64,000 nt of DNA from Xanthomonas prunicola (GCF_002846205.1 NZ_PHKV01000010.1:39619-103618), one strand, 5' to 3'; positions 44,442 through 54,285 are shown, counted from the first letter of the stretch. Translations and numbers: made by a program. Notes: generated from the sequence alone by a model not told the origin.

Positions 44442-44655
44442 GGGAATGCTCCGATTGGTTGGGGAAGTTTTTTTTAAGAAGGACTTTCTAAACAGCGGTG
44501 AACAGCGTGTGCTTGGTTGCCGATCTTTCCAGTGCGAGCGCGTTGTTCGTTGATGCGACCAACGCGCGGATGCAGGACAGAAAGCAGATGACTTGGCAGG
44601 CAGCATGCGTCTGATCGATGTGCGTGTTGACCGACCCTCGTCCGCCCTGTGGGCA

Positions 44656-44679
44656 CCTTCTCCCGCGCGCGGGAGAAGG
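44656..44679. repeat. Perfect 24-bp palindrome
   Basis: CCTTCTCCCGCG followed by its exact reverse complement, in the 309-bp gap between the isomerase gene and kduD. Similar CCTTCTCCCGC motifs appear at about 29265 and 29520. It can fold into a hairpin with no loop, or be a relic of an insertion. Confidence 0.6.
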
Positions 44680-44750
44680 ACGTGGCATCGCGGGATACCA
44701 GGGGCGGCTGCACGCGTCGGACGGTGCACGCCATCGCCGTGCGATCTGGA

Positions 44751-45506
44751 TCAGCGCGCCAGCCAGCCGCCGTCGACCGGAATGATCGCGCCGTTGACGT
44801 AGTCCGAGGCGCTGCTGGCCAGGAACACCGCGGTGCCGCCGAGGTCGGCCGGCACGCCCCAGCGCGCGGCCGGGATGCGGTCCAGGATGGCCTTGTTGCG
44901 GTCCTGGTCGGCTCGCAGCTGGGCGGTGTTGTCGGTCGCCATGTAGCCCGGCGCGATGGCGTTGGTGGTCACGCCCTTGCTGGCCCATTCGTTGGCCAGC
45001 AGACGGGTGATGCCGGCGATGCCCGACTTGCTGGCGGTGTAGGAGGGCACGCGGATGCCGCCCTGGAACGACAGCATCGAGGCGATGTTGATGATCTTGC
45101 CGCGGCCCTGCGCGATGAAATGCCGGCCGGCGGCCTGCGCCATGAAGAACGCCGACTTGAGGTTGACGTTGAGCACGTCGTCCCAGTCCTGCTCGCTGAA
45201 ATCCACCGCGTCGGTGCGCCGGATCAGACCGGCGTTGTTGACCAGGATGTCCAACCCGCCCAGGCCGGCGATGGTCTCGTCGACGATGCGCTGCACCGGC
45301 TCGATGCTGATCAGGTTGGCTTCGATGGCGATGAAGCGACGGCCCAGCGCCTTGACCTTTTCTTCGGTCTCGGTGGGCGCCGGAATGCCGGCGGCGGCGA
45401 TGTCGGCGCCGGCCTCGGCCAATGCCAGCGCAATGCCCTGGCCCAAGCCGGTGTTGGCACCGGTGACCAGTGCGACCTTGCCTTCGAGACTGAACGGATT
45501 GCTCAT
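44751..45506 (-). CDS. kduD: 2-dehydro-3-deoxy-D-gluconate 5-dehydrogenase
   Basis: A 251-residue short-chain dehydrogenase that reduces 3-deoxy-D-glycero-2,5-hexodiulosonate to 2-keto-3-deoxygluconate in pectin breakdown. The cofactor loop is TGANTGLGQG (15-24), NNAG follows, and the catalytic Ser143-Tyr156-Lys160 set lies in IASMLSFQ and PSYTASKSG. The KduD-like FSLEGKVALVTGANTGLGQG start and the neighbouring kduI support the call over a generic SDR. AGGAG stands 10 bases before ATG 45506. Confidence 0.93.
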   Translation of the reverse strand: MSNPFSLEGKVALVTGANTGLGQGIALALAEAGADIAAAGIPAPTETEEKVKALGRRFIAIEANLISIEPVQRIVDETIAGLGGLDILVNNAGLIRRTDAVDFSEQDWDDVLNVNLKSAFFMAQAAGRHFIAQGRGKIINIASMLSFQGGIRVPSYTASKSGIAGITRLLANEWASKGVTTNAIAPGYMATDNTAQLRADQDRNKAILDRIPAARWGVPADLGGTAVFLASSASDYVNGAIIPVDGGWLAR

Positions 45507-45687
45507 TACCTTATCGCTCCTGCTGGGTGTGCCACGTTGTGATGAGTGAGCCGCGCTGGGCGCGGCAGAGTGCGTTGATGTGGTTTGAACTGCTGCACCG
45601 CCACCGCCCGAGATGGGGCGCGCCGACGGTGCCGGTGCCGGCCTGGGCGCAGGCGTCACCGAAGCGAACGGTGTGCTGGAACCGGGC

Positions 45688-46593
<906 letters not shown>

Positions 46594-46603
46594 CTAACGG
46601 CTC

Positions 46604-46619
46604 TGGTTAACCGGTGTCA
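46604..46619. promoter_or_regulatory. Predicted LacI-family operator, site 1 (kduI promoter)
   Basis: TGGTTAACCGGTGTCA, 62 bases upstream of the kduI ATG. Sites 2 (50383) and 3 (54270) differ from it by one base each. Its centre AACCGGT and 16-bp size fit a LacI/GalR operator, and a LacI-family gene lies in the locus. Confidence 0.75.
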
Positions 46620-46731
46620 TTGCGCAGTGCACGATAGTGGTTTCGGTGGTCCGGCGGCCTCGTCCCTGGTCCCGTCGGGAGAAGGTGGCGCACAAGCACC
46701 GCATGAGCATGCGAGGCCACGCGCTGTGGTG

Positions 46732-47124
46732 GGGTGCGCGGCTTGCGTGGCGAGGGGTCCTACTGCGTTTCCAGCGCATGCCTAAGTTGTACTCAGATGG
46801 CTGTCTGCCGCCGTGCCCTCACCCCAACCCCCGCTCCGCGCCCCGGCCCGCGCTTGCGGCGCGGGCGCTCCAAGGCACGCGCGCCAGTGGCGCGCAAGCC
46901 GTGCCTTCTCGCCCCGCAGGCGGGAGAGGGGCTTCACGGCAGCGCTCGGCGGACTGCCTTCCCTCACCCGCGACTGCCTTCCCCCGCCTGCCACTGGCTT
47001 CCCCTACCTGCGACTGCCTTCCCCCGCCCGCGGGGGAAGGTGCCCGAAGGGCGGATGGGGGCCCGCCGTGGGCCGATCAAGCCAGCTGTTCTCACCCTGC
47101 TGGGCACAACGCCCTGCAAGGTGG
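46732..47124. repeat. Direct repeat A (393 bp), contains a 20-bp tandem repeat
   Basis: The stretch 46543-47550 has no gene. Copy A matches copy B (47136-47509) along nearly its whole length. It contains the dispersed inverted-repeat element (46827-46930) followed by four 20-bp tandem units of the type GACTGCCTTCCCCCGCCTGC; copy B has three. Confidence 0.8.
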
Positions 47125-47135
47125 AGCGGAGTGTT

Positions 47136-47509
47136 GGGTGCGCGGCTTGAGCGGTGAGGGGTGTCCTGGCGCGTTTCCAGCGCATGTCTACGTTGTGCTC
47201 AGATCGCTGTCTGCCAGCGTGCCCTCACCCCAACCCCCGCTCCGCGCCCCGGCCCGCGCTTGCGGCGCGGGCGCTCCAAGGCACGCGCGCCCGTGGCGCG
47301 CAAGCCGTGCCTTCTCGCCCCGCAGGCGGGAGAGGGGCTTCACGGCAGCGATGGCGGACTGCCTTCCCCCGCCTGCCACTGGCTTCCCCTACCTGCCACT
47401 GCCTTCCCCCGCCCGCGGGGGAAGGTGCCCGAAGGGCGGATGGGGGCCCGCCGTGGGCCGATCAAGCCAGCTGTTCCCACCCTGACCGGCACAACGCCCT
47501 GCAAGGTGG
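47136..47509. repeat. Direct repeat B (374 bp), near-identical to repeat A
   Basis: Begins with GGGTGCGCGGCTTG and ends with ACAACGCCCTGCAAGGTGG, as copy A does. It differs by scattered substitutions and by one fewer 20-bp unit. The pair is separated by only 11 bases. Confidence 0.8.
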
Positions 47510-47550
47510 CCCGCAAGTCCCGCGCCGCGTGGGGTCGCGGCGCGCGGTGC

Positions 47551-48609
47551 TCAATCTTCCGGCGGTTGGCAGGAATCTCTGACGATCAAGTGCGGGCGCA
47601 CGCTGGCGGTGGGCAGCTGCGGGGCATTGTCGGGCTGGATCAGCATCGCCGCGGCAGTGCGGCCGGTGTCGCGGGTATGGCGGCGCACCGAGGTCAGCGG
47701 CGGCCACAGGCGCGAGGCCAGCGAGCTGTCGTCGTAGCCGATCACCGAGAGCTGGCGCGGGATGTTGATGCCGGCGCGCAGGGCGACCTTGTAGATACCG
47801 GCGGCCATTTCGTCGTTACCGGTGAAGATGGCGGTGGGGCGCTTCTTGCCCAGCAGCAGCTTTTCGGCGGCGGCCACGCCCGATTCAAAGGTGTAGCCGG
47901 CTTCGACGATGCGCTCGGGCGGCAGTTCGATGCCGCGCCGGGTCAGCGCGTCGGCAAAGCCGGAGGTGCGCTCGATCGAGGAGCGGTAGGCGCTGGGGCC
48001 GGTGACCAGGGCGATGTCGCGGTGGCCGAGCGAGAGCAGGTAATCGGCCGCTTCCGCGGCGCCGTCGCGGTCGTGGGTGATGACCGTCTGCGAGGTGGTG
48101 TCCAGCGCGATCGAGGCGATGCGGGTGTAGCGGCAGCCGATCTCGGCCAGCATGTCGGCCAGCGCCTGGTCCTCGGAGGCGCGCGGCACCAGGATCACCC
48201 CGTGCAGCTTCTGCGCCTGCGCAAACCGGCGCACGCCTTCGATGTAGCCGGGGCTGCGGCTGTCGCAGGGGTGCACCACCAGCTCGAAACTGGAACCGCG
48301 CAGCGCGTCCAGCGCGCCGTACTGCATGTCCACGATGTACTGCGCGGTGGGGTTGTCGTAGACCATGCCGATCAGGAACGAGCGCCGGAACGCCAGCCCG
48401 CGCGCCAGCGGGTCGGGCGCGTAGCCGACCTCGCGCATCAGCGCCTCGACCTTCTCGCGGGTGTCCTGCCGCACCAGCGGCGAATTGTTGATGATCCGCG
48501 AGACGGTCTTCTTGGACACGCCCGACATTCGCGCAATGTCGTTGATCGTCGCAACCTTGCCCTTCGGCAGGCCAGGTATTCCTTCTTCAGGCATCTTGCG
48601 GGCGGGCAT
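47551..48609 (-). CDS. LacI-family transcriptional regulator of the pectin locus
   Basis: A 352-residue repressor: helix-turn-helix ATINDIARMSGVSKKTVSRI (about 20-39) and a periplasmic-binding-like effector domain (FLIGMVYDNPTAQY, ALVTGPSAYRSSIER, AIFTGNDEMAAG, LSVIGYDDS). It probably senses a pectin-derived uronate and binds the three 16-bp sites of the locus; the link is by position and motif class. ATG 48609 (MPARKMPEEG) is chosen. A TCAAC-N7-GTTGA inverted repeat sits at 48615-48631, right before the start. Confidence 0.9.
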   Translation of the reverse strand: MPARKMPEEGIPGLPKGKVATINDIARMSGVSKKTVSRIINNSPLVRQDTREKVEALMREVGYAPDPLARGLAFRRSFLIGMVYDNPTAQYIVDMQYGALDALRGSSFELVVHPCDSRSPGYIEGVRRFAQAQKLHGVILVPRASEDQALADMLAEIGCRYTRIASIALDTTSQTVITHDRDGAAEAADYLLSLGHRDIALVTGPSAYRSSIERTSGFADALTRRGIELPPERIVEAGYTFESGVAAAEKLLLGKKRPTAIFTGNDEMAAGIYKVALRAGINIPRQLSVIGYDDSSLASRLWPPLTSVRRHTRDTGRTAAAMLIQPDNAPQLPTASVRPHLIVRDSCQPPED

Positions 48610-48750
48610 AGCGGTCAACCAGTGAAGTTGATTGGATTCTACCGGCCCCTGGGGCAGTAGACCTGAGCGACGCCTGCCGCTGCACCGGATCCGCCAGGTC
48701 GGGCCTGCCACAACAGGCAGCGCCACGACATGCCCGCCGATGCAGAACGG

Positions 48751-50334
48751 TCAGTCCAGGGCGCGGTAGCGGAAGTTGCGGAATTCCACCTGGCCCGCGC
48801 CGGCGGCGTACAGCGCCGGCTTCAGGGCCAGGAACTTGCCGGCCACGTTGTGGTGGTAACCGGACACTTCCATCTGCACCGGGTACTTGGTCCAGGTGGT
48901 GCCGTCGGTGCTGCTGTGGATGGTGACGATGTGGCGATCGTTGGTGACCCGCAGCCACAGGGTGCCACCGGTCGCACTGGAGGCCAGCGTGCCGGGGCGT
49001 TCCTCGCCGTAGCGGTGCATGACGAAATTCTCGCCATTGCTGCCCACGCCGGCGTAGAGCTTGTCGCTGTAGAACAGCAGCGCCCCGCCCTGCCCGCCCG
49101 GCGCCACGGTCATCTGCACCTCGAACTGGTAGGCCGGGTCGGTGGCGATCACCGTCAGCGGCGAGGCATCGCGCGGCGCGCTGCCCTTGCCTTGCAGGCG
49201 CAACACGCCATCGCCGACCTGCAGGCGCTTGGCCTCGTCGGCGGCCGGGTTGAAGAAGGCCCACTGCGGGCCCAGCGTGGCGGCGCGGAAATCATCCGAC
49301 AGCGCCAGACCGTGGGCCAGTGCCTGGCCGCTGGGCTTCTTCAGCGGGGTGCCCAGATCGCCGCCCTTGGCGACGAACCAGCCGTCCGGGGTCCATTCGA
49401 TCGGGTCCAGCAGGGCCTGCCGGCCCAGGGTCCAGAAGCCGTGCTCGTAACCGTGATACAGCATCCACCAGCGTGTATCGGTGCCTTCCACCAGGGTGGC
49501 GTGGCCACGCGACCACCACGGCTCGTCGGCGCTCTTGGTGCGGGTGATCGGGTTGTTGGGCGCGTTCTGCCAGGGGCCGTGGATGGAGCGCGAGCGCGCG
49601 GTGATCACCATGTGCCCGGTCGGCGGGCCGGCGGTGCCGCCGACGGCGGTGGTCATGTAGTACCAGCCATTATGGCGGGTGATCTTGGGGCCTTCCTGCG
49701 CGTAGCCTTCCACGTCCCAGCTTTCCGGGTATTTCCAGCCGTCATAGACATGCCTGGGCGTGCCGACCACCTTGAGGCCGTCGTCGGAGAGCTGCACGTA
49801 ATCGCCGCCGCTCAGGAACAGATAGCGCTTGCCGTCCTCGCCCACCGCGTGGCCGGGGTCGATGTACTTGCCCAGGCCGATATCGATCGGGGCGCTCCAC
49901 GGGCCGGTGATGTCGTCGGCCCAGACCACGAAGTTGCTGCGCTCGCCCTGGTCGCCGCGCCGTGCCGGGAAATAGATGTAGTAGCGCTTGCCGTGCTTGA
50001 TCAGGTCTGGCGCCCAGACCGCGCCGACGTTCTGGGTGATGGCATGGCCCAGCGGCTGCCAGTTGACCAGATCGCGCGAGTGCCAGATCGGCAGACCCGG
50101 ATACGCATCGAACGAGGACAGCGTGAGGTAATAGTCATCGCCATCCTTGAGCACCGACGGGTCGGGATGGTCGCCGGCCAGCACCGGATTGAGAAAGGTG
50201 CCATTGCCCTGGTCGGCAATGCGCTGGTGTTCGATACCACGCTTCCAGTCCGCCGCAGCGCTCACGCCTGCGCACAGCAGCAATCCGCCGGCAAGCAGCC
50301 AACGCCATCGGGATGAAGCGGTACGCACACGCAT
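48751..50334 (-). CDS. Glycoside hydrolase family 43 (beta-xylosidase / arabinofuranosidase type)
   Basis: A 527-residue exported glycosidase. The five-bladed propeller (about 45-330) holds the GH43 triad: base Asp58 in GDHPDPSVL, Asp159 in KYIDPGHAV and acid Glu214 in GYAQEGPK. A C-terminal beta-sandwich (about 340-527) follows, as in xylosidase-type members. Signal peptide GGLLLCAGVSAAA. Substrate is an arabinan, xylan or related side chain; the sequence does not choose between them. Site 2 operator lies 49 bases upstream, so it joins the pectin regulon. Confidence 0.9.
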   Translation of the reverse strand: MRVRTASSRWRWLLAGGLLLCAGVSAAADWKRGIEHQRIADQGNGTFLNPVLAGDHPDPSVLKDGDDYYLTLSSFDAYPGLPIWHSRDLVNWQPLGHAITQNVGAVWAPDLIKHGKRYYIYFPARRGDQGERSNFVVWADDITGPWSAPIDIGLGKYIDPGHAVGEDGKRYLFLSGGDYVQLSDDGLKVVGTPRHVYDGWKYPESWDVEGYAQEGPKITRHNGWYYMTTAVGGTAGPPTGHMVITARSRSIHGPWQNAPNNPITRTKSADEPWWSRGHATLVEGTDTRWWMLYHGYEHGFWTLGRQALLDPIEWTPDGWFVAKGGDLGTPLKKPSGQALAHGLALSDDFRAATLGPQWAFFNPAADEAKRLQVGDGVLRLQGKGSAPRDASPLTVIATDPAYQFEVQMTVAPGGQGGALLFYSDKLYAGVGSNGENFVMHRYGEERPGTLASSATGGTLWLRVTNDRHIVTIHSSTDGTTWTKYPVQMEVSGYHHNVAGKFLALKPALYAAGAGQVEFRNFRYRALD

Positions 50335-50382
50335 GCTCTCTCCTCATCCCGGATGCCGGGCTTTACCACGACCGGCGGTCAA

Positions 50383-50398
50383 TGCCACCGGTTAACCA
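50383..50398. promoter_or_regulatory. Predicted LacI-family operator, site 2 (GH43 promoter)
   Basis: TGCCACCGGTTAACCA; on the other strand it differs from site 1 at a single position. It lies 49 bases upstream of the GH43 ATG. The rest of 50335-50533 has no gene. Confidence 0.75.
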
Positions 50399-50533
50399 GA
50401 TGCGGCAGAACACTCCCTCCGACAGCGATGCCTGACGCATTCGCAAGGCACCACAGGTGGATGGCAGACGATCGATACGACGCGACACGCCGTACCGATC
50501 ACCCGCCTGCCAATCACGCAGTCGCTGGAGTCC

Positions 50534-51817
50534 TCAGGCGCGCAGCGCGTGAGGCAACCACAGCGACAATTCGGGGAAAAACGCCACGATCAACAGCACG
50601 CACAGCGCCGCCAGCCAGAACGGCCAGATGGTGCGCATGCTTTGCGCGATGGTGATCTGCCCGATGGAGGTCCCGATGAACAGCACCGAGCCGATCGGCG
50701 GGGTGATCAGGCCGATCCCGCCGGCCAGCACCATCACCAGGCCGAAGTGGATCGGGTCGATGCCGTAGGCCTTGACCACCGGCAGGAAGATCGGCGTGCA
50801 GATCAGGATCTTCGGTGCCAGATCCATGAACATGCCCAGCAACAGCAGCATCACCACGATCATCAGCAGCACCGTGTTCTTGCTGTCGGCGATGGCCTGC
50901 AGGAACTTCACCGCCGCCGCCGGCACCTGCAGGTAGGCCAGCAACCAGCCGAACACTGCCGCAGTGGCGATCACGAACAGGATCACGCCGGTGGTGCGTG
51001 CGGCATGCGTGACGGCGGCGAAGAACTCGGCCCAGCGCAACTGGCGATACAGCAGCGCGGTGACGATCAACGCGTAGACCACGGCGATCGCCGCGCTCTC
51101 CACCGCAGTGAAAATGCCCGCACGGATACCGATGAAGATCAACGCCACCAGGCCCAGGCCCGGCAATGCGCCGAATAGGCGCAAGGCCACCGCGCGCCAG
51201 CCCGGGAACGGCTCGGTACCGTAGCCACGGTGGCGCGCCACCGCATAGCCGGTGACCATCATCGCGGCGGTCATCAGCAGCGCCGGCACGATGCCGGCCG
51301 CAAACAGATCGGCAATCGACAGGCCGCCACCGGCCGCTGCCGAGAACAGGATCAGGTTGTGCGAAGGCGGTACCAGCAACGCCACCAGGGCGGCGGTCAT
51401 GCTCACGTTCACTGCGTAATCGCGGTCGTAACCGCGCTTGATCATCTGCGGAATCATGGTGCCGCCGACTGCCGAGACATCGGCAATCGCCGAACCGGAG
51501 ACGCCGCCGAAGAACAGCGACGACAGCACGCTGACCTGACCCAGACCGCCGCGCACGCGCCCCACCAGCGAGGACGCCAGCGCGATCAGGCGCTCGGAAA
51601 TGCCACCGCGCAACATCAACTCGCCGGCAAAGATGAACAACGGAATCGCAATCAGCGATGCCGAGCCGCTGCCGGCGGAAATCTGCTGCACCAGCACCAC
51701 CGTGGGCAGGTCCAGATACAGCAGCGTGGCCAGTGCCGCCGCGCCCAAGGCGTAAGCCACCGGCACGCCGATCAGCAGCAGCACCACGAAGGTTCCCAAC
51801 AACATGGCGATGCCCAT
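50534..51817 (-). CDS. dctM: TRAP transporter large permease (DctM type)
   Basis: A 427-residue inner-membrane protein with about 12 helices, the DctM subunit that moves sialic acids, C4-dicarboxylates or uronates with sodium. Typical segments are LIAIPLFIFAGELM, VSVLSSLFFGGVSGSAIADVSA and LVPPSHNLILFSAAAGGG. ATG 51817 overlaps the DctQ stop by one base (TGATG), showing coupling. Given the locus, the cargo is probably galacturonate or an unsaturated oligogalacturonide. Confidence 0.92.
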   Translation of the reverse strand: MGIAMLLGTFVVLLLIGVPVAYALGAAALATLLYLDLPTVVLVQQISAGSGSASLIAIPLFIFAGELMLRGGISERLIALASSLVGRVRGGLGQVSVLSSLFFGGVSGSAIADVSAVGGTMIPQMIKRGYDRDYAVNVSMTAALVALLVPPSHNLILFSAAAGGGLSIADLFAAGIVPALLMTAAMMVTGYAVARHRGYGTEPFPGWRAVALRLFGALPGLGLVALIFIGIRAGIFTAVESAAIAVVYALIVTALLYRQLRWAEFFAAVTHAARTTGVILFVIATAAVFGWLLAYLQVPAAAVKFLQAIADSKNTVLLMIVVMLLLLGMFMDLAPKILICTPIFLPVVKAYGIDPIHFGLVMVLAGGIGLITPPIGSVLFIGTSIGQITIAQSMRTIWPFWLAALCVLLIVAFFPELSLWLPHALRA

Positions 51818-52338
51818 CAGCGCACTCCTCCGACATGGACCGGGCGCAGCACACGCCACAACTTGAACAGGGCGAACAGCACCATCAGCGCACCGCCGAT
51901 CGACAGCGGCAGGTAGTTGATGCTCTGCGGCATCTGCGCGCCGGCCATCTTGATATCCAGCCCATCGATCAGCAGCGCCGCGCTCCACCACGCCAGCACT
52001 GCACCGATGGACATGATCATCAGCGGGCGAATCACTTCGAAAATCTTGCGCACCAGCGGCGGCACGTGTTCGCCCAGCAGGTAGAAACCGAAGTGACGGT
52101 TGGTATGCACGCCGGCGGCGGCGCCCAGGCTCAGGGCGGTGCTCAGCAGGAGCAACGTCACCGGCTCGGTCCAGCTGGGCGAATCGTTGAGGACGTAGCG
52201 GGTGAACACCTGCCAGCCCTGCACGACCACCAGGCCCAGCAGCGCCAGCGATGCCACGCCAACTGCGATATCGGACACGCGGTCCAGCGCGCGCTGCAAC
52301 GGCGCGACCGGGACGGCGAGGGTCTCGGGTTCGGTCAT
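51817..52338 (-). CDS. dctQ: TRAP transporter small permease (DctQ type)
   Basis: A 173-residue four-helix membrane protein with the DctQ pattern, for example WQVFTRYVLNDSPSWTEPVT and HFGFYLLGEHVPP. It pairs with DctM; the two genes share one base. DctP lies 10 bases upstream on the same strand. No catalytic role of its own. Confidence 0.9.
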   Translation of the reverse strand: MTEPETLAVPVAPLQRALDRVSDIAVGVASLALLGLVVVQGWQVFTRYVLNDSPSWTEPVTLLLLSTALSLGAAAGVHTNRHFGFYLLGEHVPPLVRKIFEVIRPLMIMSIGAVLAWWSAALLIDGLDIKMAGAQMPQSINYLPLSIGGALMVLFALFKLWRVLRPVHVGGVR

Positions 52339-52348
52339 CGGGTCACCT

Positions 52349-53347
52349 CTATGCGAAATCGCGGATGCGGCGGTACAGCGCTTCGATCTCCGGCTGCTTG
52401 CGGTATTCGGCCAGCAGCGGGGCGGCGGCGGCACGGAACGCCGGCATGTCGACCTGGTTGAGCTTCACGCCGTAGTCGATCACCTGTTTGCGCGCGATCG
52501 TCTCGGAGGCATCCCACAAGTTGCGCATCACCGGCACCGACGCGCGCGCCAGTTCCACCACCAGGCCGCGGTCGGCCGGGCGCAGCGATTCGAAGCTCTT
52601 GCGCGACATCACCAGGATGTCCGGCGCGTAGGAATGCTCGCTCTGCGACCAGTAGTGCGCGGCTTCGAAATGCCGGCTGGACTGGAAGCTGCGCATGTTG
52701 TTTTCCGCACCGTCGATCATGTGCGTTTCCATCGCCGAGAACGTTTCGCCCAGCGACATCGGGGTGGGGTTGGCGCCCAGCATGCGCATCAACTTGAGGA
52801 AGATGTCCGACGAGGCCACCCGCAGTTTCAGGCCCCTGAGATCGTCCGGGCGGTGCAGCGGATGCTTGGTGTTATAGAAGCAGCGCGCGCCCGAATCGTA
52901 GATGGCAAGACCGACCAGATCGCGCTGCTCGAAGCTGCGCAACACGCTGTCGCCCACATGCCCGTCGATGGCGCGACGCAGATGCGGCACCGAGTCGAAC
53001 ACATACGGCAGGCATAACGCTTGAGTGAGCGGAAAGGTGTTGTTCAACGCGCCCGAATACACCCGGGTGATGTCGATGGCGCCAAAGCGCGCCATGTCGA
53101 TCGCCTCCGACTCGCGGCCCAGTTGGCCGGAGTGGTATTGGCGCAGCTTGAGCCGGCCGTTGGTGCGTTCTTCGAGCTGCTTGCCGAACCAGCGCACCGC
53201 TTCCACGGTGGGATAGTCGCCAACGTGCACGTCGGTGGCGGTCAGCAACTGCCCGCCGGGGATCGGCGTGGTGGCGCCGGCACCCAACCAGGGGCCAGCG
53301 GCGGCGGCGCCGAGTCCAGCACCGAGAAAATCTCTGCGTGTGATCAT
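52349..53347 (-). CDS. dctP: TRAP transporter substrate-binding protein (DctP type)
   Basis: A 332-residue periplasmic binding protein exported by the Tat pathway: MITRRDFLGAGLGAAAAG carries the twin arginine. DctP hallmarks are LKLRQYHSGQLGRESEAID, GLKLRVASSDIFLKLMRMLG and MSLGETFSAMETHMIDGAEN. The arginine in the LKLRVASS segment is the usual carboxylate-binding residue. It is encoded between the FAH-family gene and dctQ in one run. Confidence 0.92.
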   Translation of the reverse strand: MITRRDFLGAGLGAAAAGPWLGAGATTPIPGGQLLTATDVHVGDYPTVEAVRWFGKQLEERTNGRLKLRQYHSGQLGRESEAIDMARFGAIDITRVYSGALNNTFPLTQALCLPYVFDSVPHLRRAIDGHVGDSVLRSFEQRDLVGLAIYDSGARCFYNTKHPLHRPDDLRGLKLRVASSDIFLKLMRMLGANPTPMSLGETFSAMETHMIDGAENNMRSFQSSRHFEAAHYWSQSEHSYAPDILVMSRKSFESLRPADRGLVVELARASVPVMRNLWDASETIARKQVIDYGVKLNQVDMPAFRAAAAPLLAEYRKQPEIEALYRRIRDFA

Positions 53348-53384
53348 TGGCGCCCTCCCAAGCGTCTGGTCACGGGGACCGCCG

Positions 53385-54206
53385 TTAACTGGCGGACACA
53401 GCCGTACAAGAAATATCGCCGATGCCGGCGAAGCGAATCAGGGCACGCTGCCCCACTTCGATGTCATGGATACCGGTGGCATTGCCGGTGGCAATGAGAT
53501 CACCCCGCTTGAGCGGACGCCCGCGCTGTGCCGAACGGCTGAGCGCAAATGCGTAGGCAGCGCGCAGGCCGCCTGGCAGTGTGGTGGCCCCGCCAGTGCC
53601 GACCACCTGGTCGTCGATCAGGGTTTGGACAGTCAGCGCCGCCTCGTCGCGCGCCAGCCAATCGGTCACTTCCGGCCCCAGAATCAAGCCGTTGTTGTTG
53701 CCGAAGTCGGAAATCACCACGCGCGGACCCAGCTGATTGATCGTCGCCAGCGGGCTGCTGGCGATTTCCACACCGATGAATAGCGTGGCCGGCAGCTGCG
53801 CAGCCTGCTCCGGGGTGAAGTGGGTTTGCTCGGCCGGGGCATCGGCGCCGAGCATCAGCACATATTCGGCTTCCACCGCGCCGAAGCCGCCAACAAAGAC
53901 CGGAAACTCGGTTGTTCCACCGGTAGCATTCCAGAGCTTCTGGGCGAAGATCGGGCCCAGCAGACGCTCGTCGCCGGAAGCGTCCCGGCGCTCGGCGGCG
54001 ATATACCCCACCTTCCAGCCGACGACCTGGTCGTGCCACTGGCTGATGGCGATGTCCTGCACCTGGTAGGCGGTGACCAGATCGTCGGGGATTTGCCCGG
54101 GAAAGTCAGGCAGCGATGCCCCTGCACGGCGTGCTTCCACAAAGCGCTGGGCGATGGCGGACAGCGTGGATGTGGACGATGGCGGAGTGGCGGCGTCGTT
54201 GCTCAA
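53385..54206 (-). CDS. FAH-family hydratase (2-keto-4-pentenoate hydratase-like)
   Basis: A 273-residue enzyme of the fumarylacetoacetate hydrolase superfamily, MhpD-like branch. Motifs are VVGWKVGYIAAERR, VEAEYVLML (metal-binding acids), FIGVEIASSPL and VISDFGNNNGLILG. Family members hydrate 2-oxo-pentenoates or dehydrate 2-keto-3-deoxy sugar acids. In this locus a 2-keto-3-deoxy acid is the likely substrate, which is inference. The start is TTG at 54206, with GGGGAG 6 bases upstream; no suitable ATG exists near the domain. Site 3 operator is 64 bases upstream. First gene of the FAH-dctP-dctQ-dctM run. Confidence 0.85.
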   Translation of the reverse strand: MSNDAATPPSSTSTLSAIAQRFVEARRAGASLPDFPGQIPDDLVTAYQVQDIAISQWHDQVVGWKVGYIAAERRDASGDERLLGPIFAQKLWNATGGTTEFPVFVGGFGAVEAEYVLMLGADAPAEQTHFTPEQAAQLPATLFIGVEIASSPLATINQLGPRVVISDFGNNNGLILGPEVTDWLARDEAALTVQTLIDDQVVGTGGATTLPGGLRAAYAFALSRSAQRGRPLKRGDLIATGNATGIHDIEVGQRALIRFAGIGDISCTAVSAS

Positions 54207-54269
54207 GGGTGTCTCCCCGATAGGTGTTTTGTTGCACTGCCAATCGACAGCGGCACGGTGTGCTGTATA

Positions 54270-54285
54270 TGGTAAACCGGTGTCA
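54270..54285. promoter_or_regulatory. Predicted LacI-family operator, site 3 (divergent promoter)
   Basis: TGGTAAACCGGTGTCA, one base away from site 1. It lies almost midway between the FAH TTG (54206) and the esterase ATG (54346), so it can control both directions. Confidence 0.75.

Noticed and set aside
46960..47430. Possible CRISPR array from the regular 20-bp repeats
   Set aside because: Units are head to tail without spacers, only three or four copies, and no cas genes are near.
47161..50316. Long plus-strand frames (499 and 528 codons) opposite the LacI-family and GH43 genes
   Set aside because: Shadow composition; the first begins inside the non-coding repeat.
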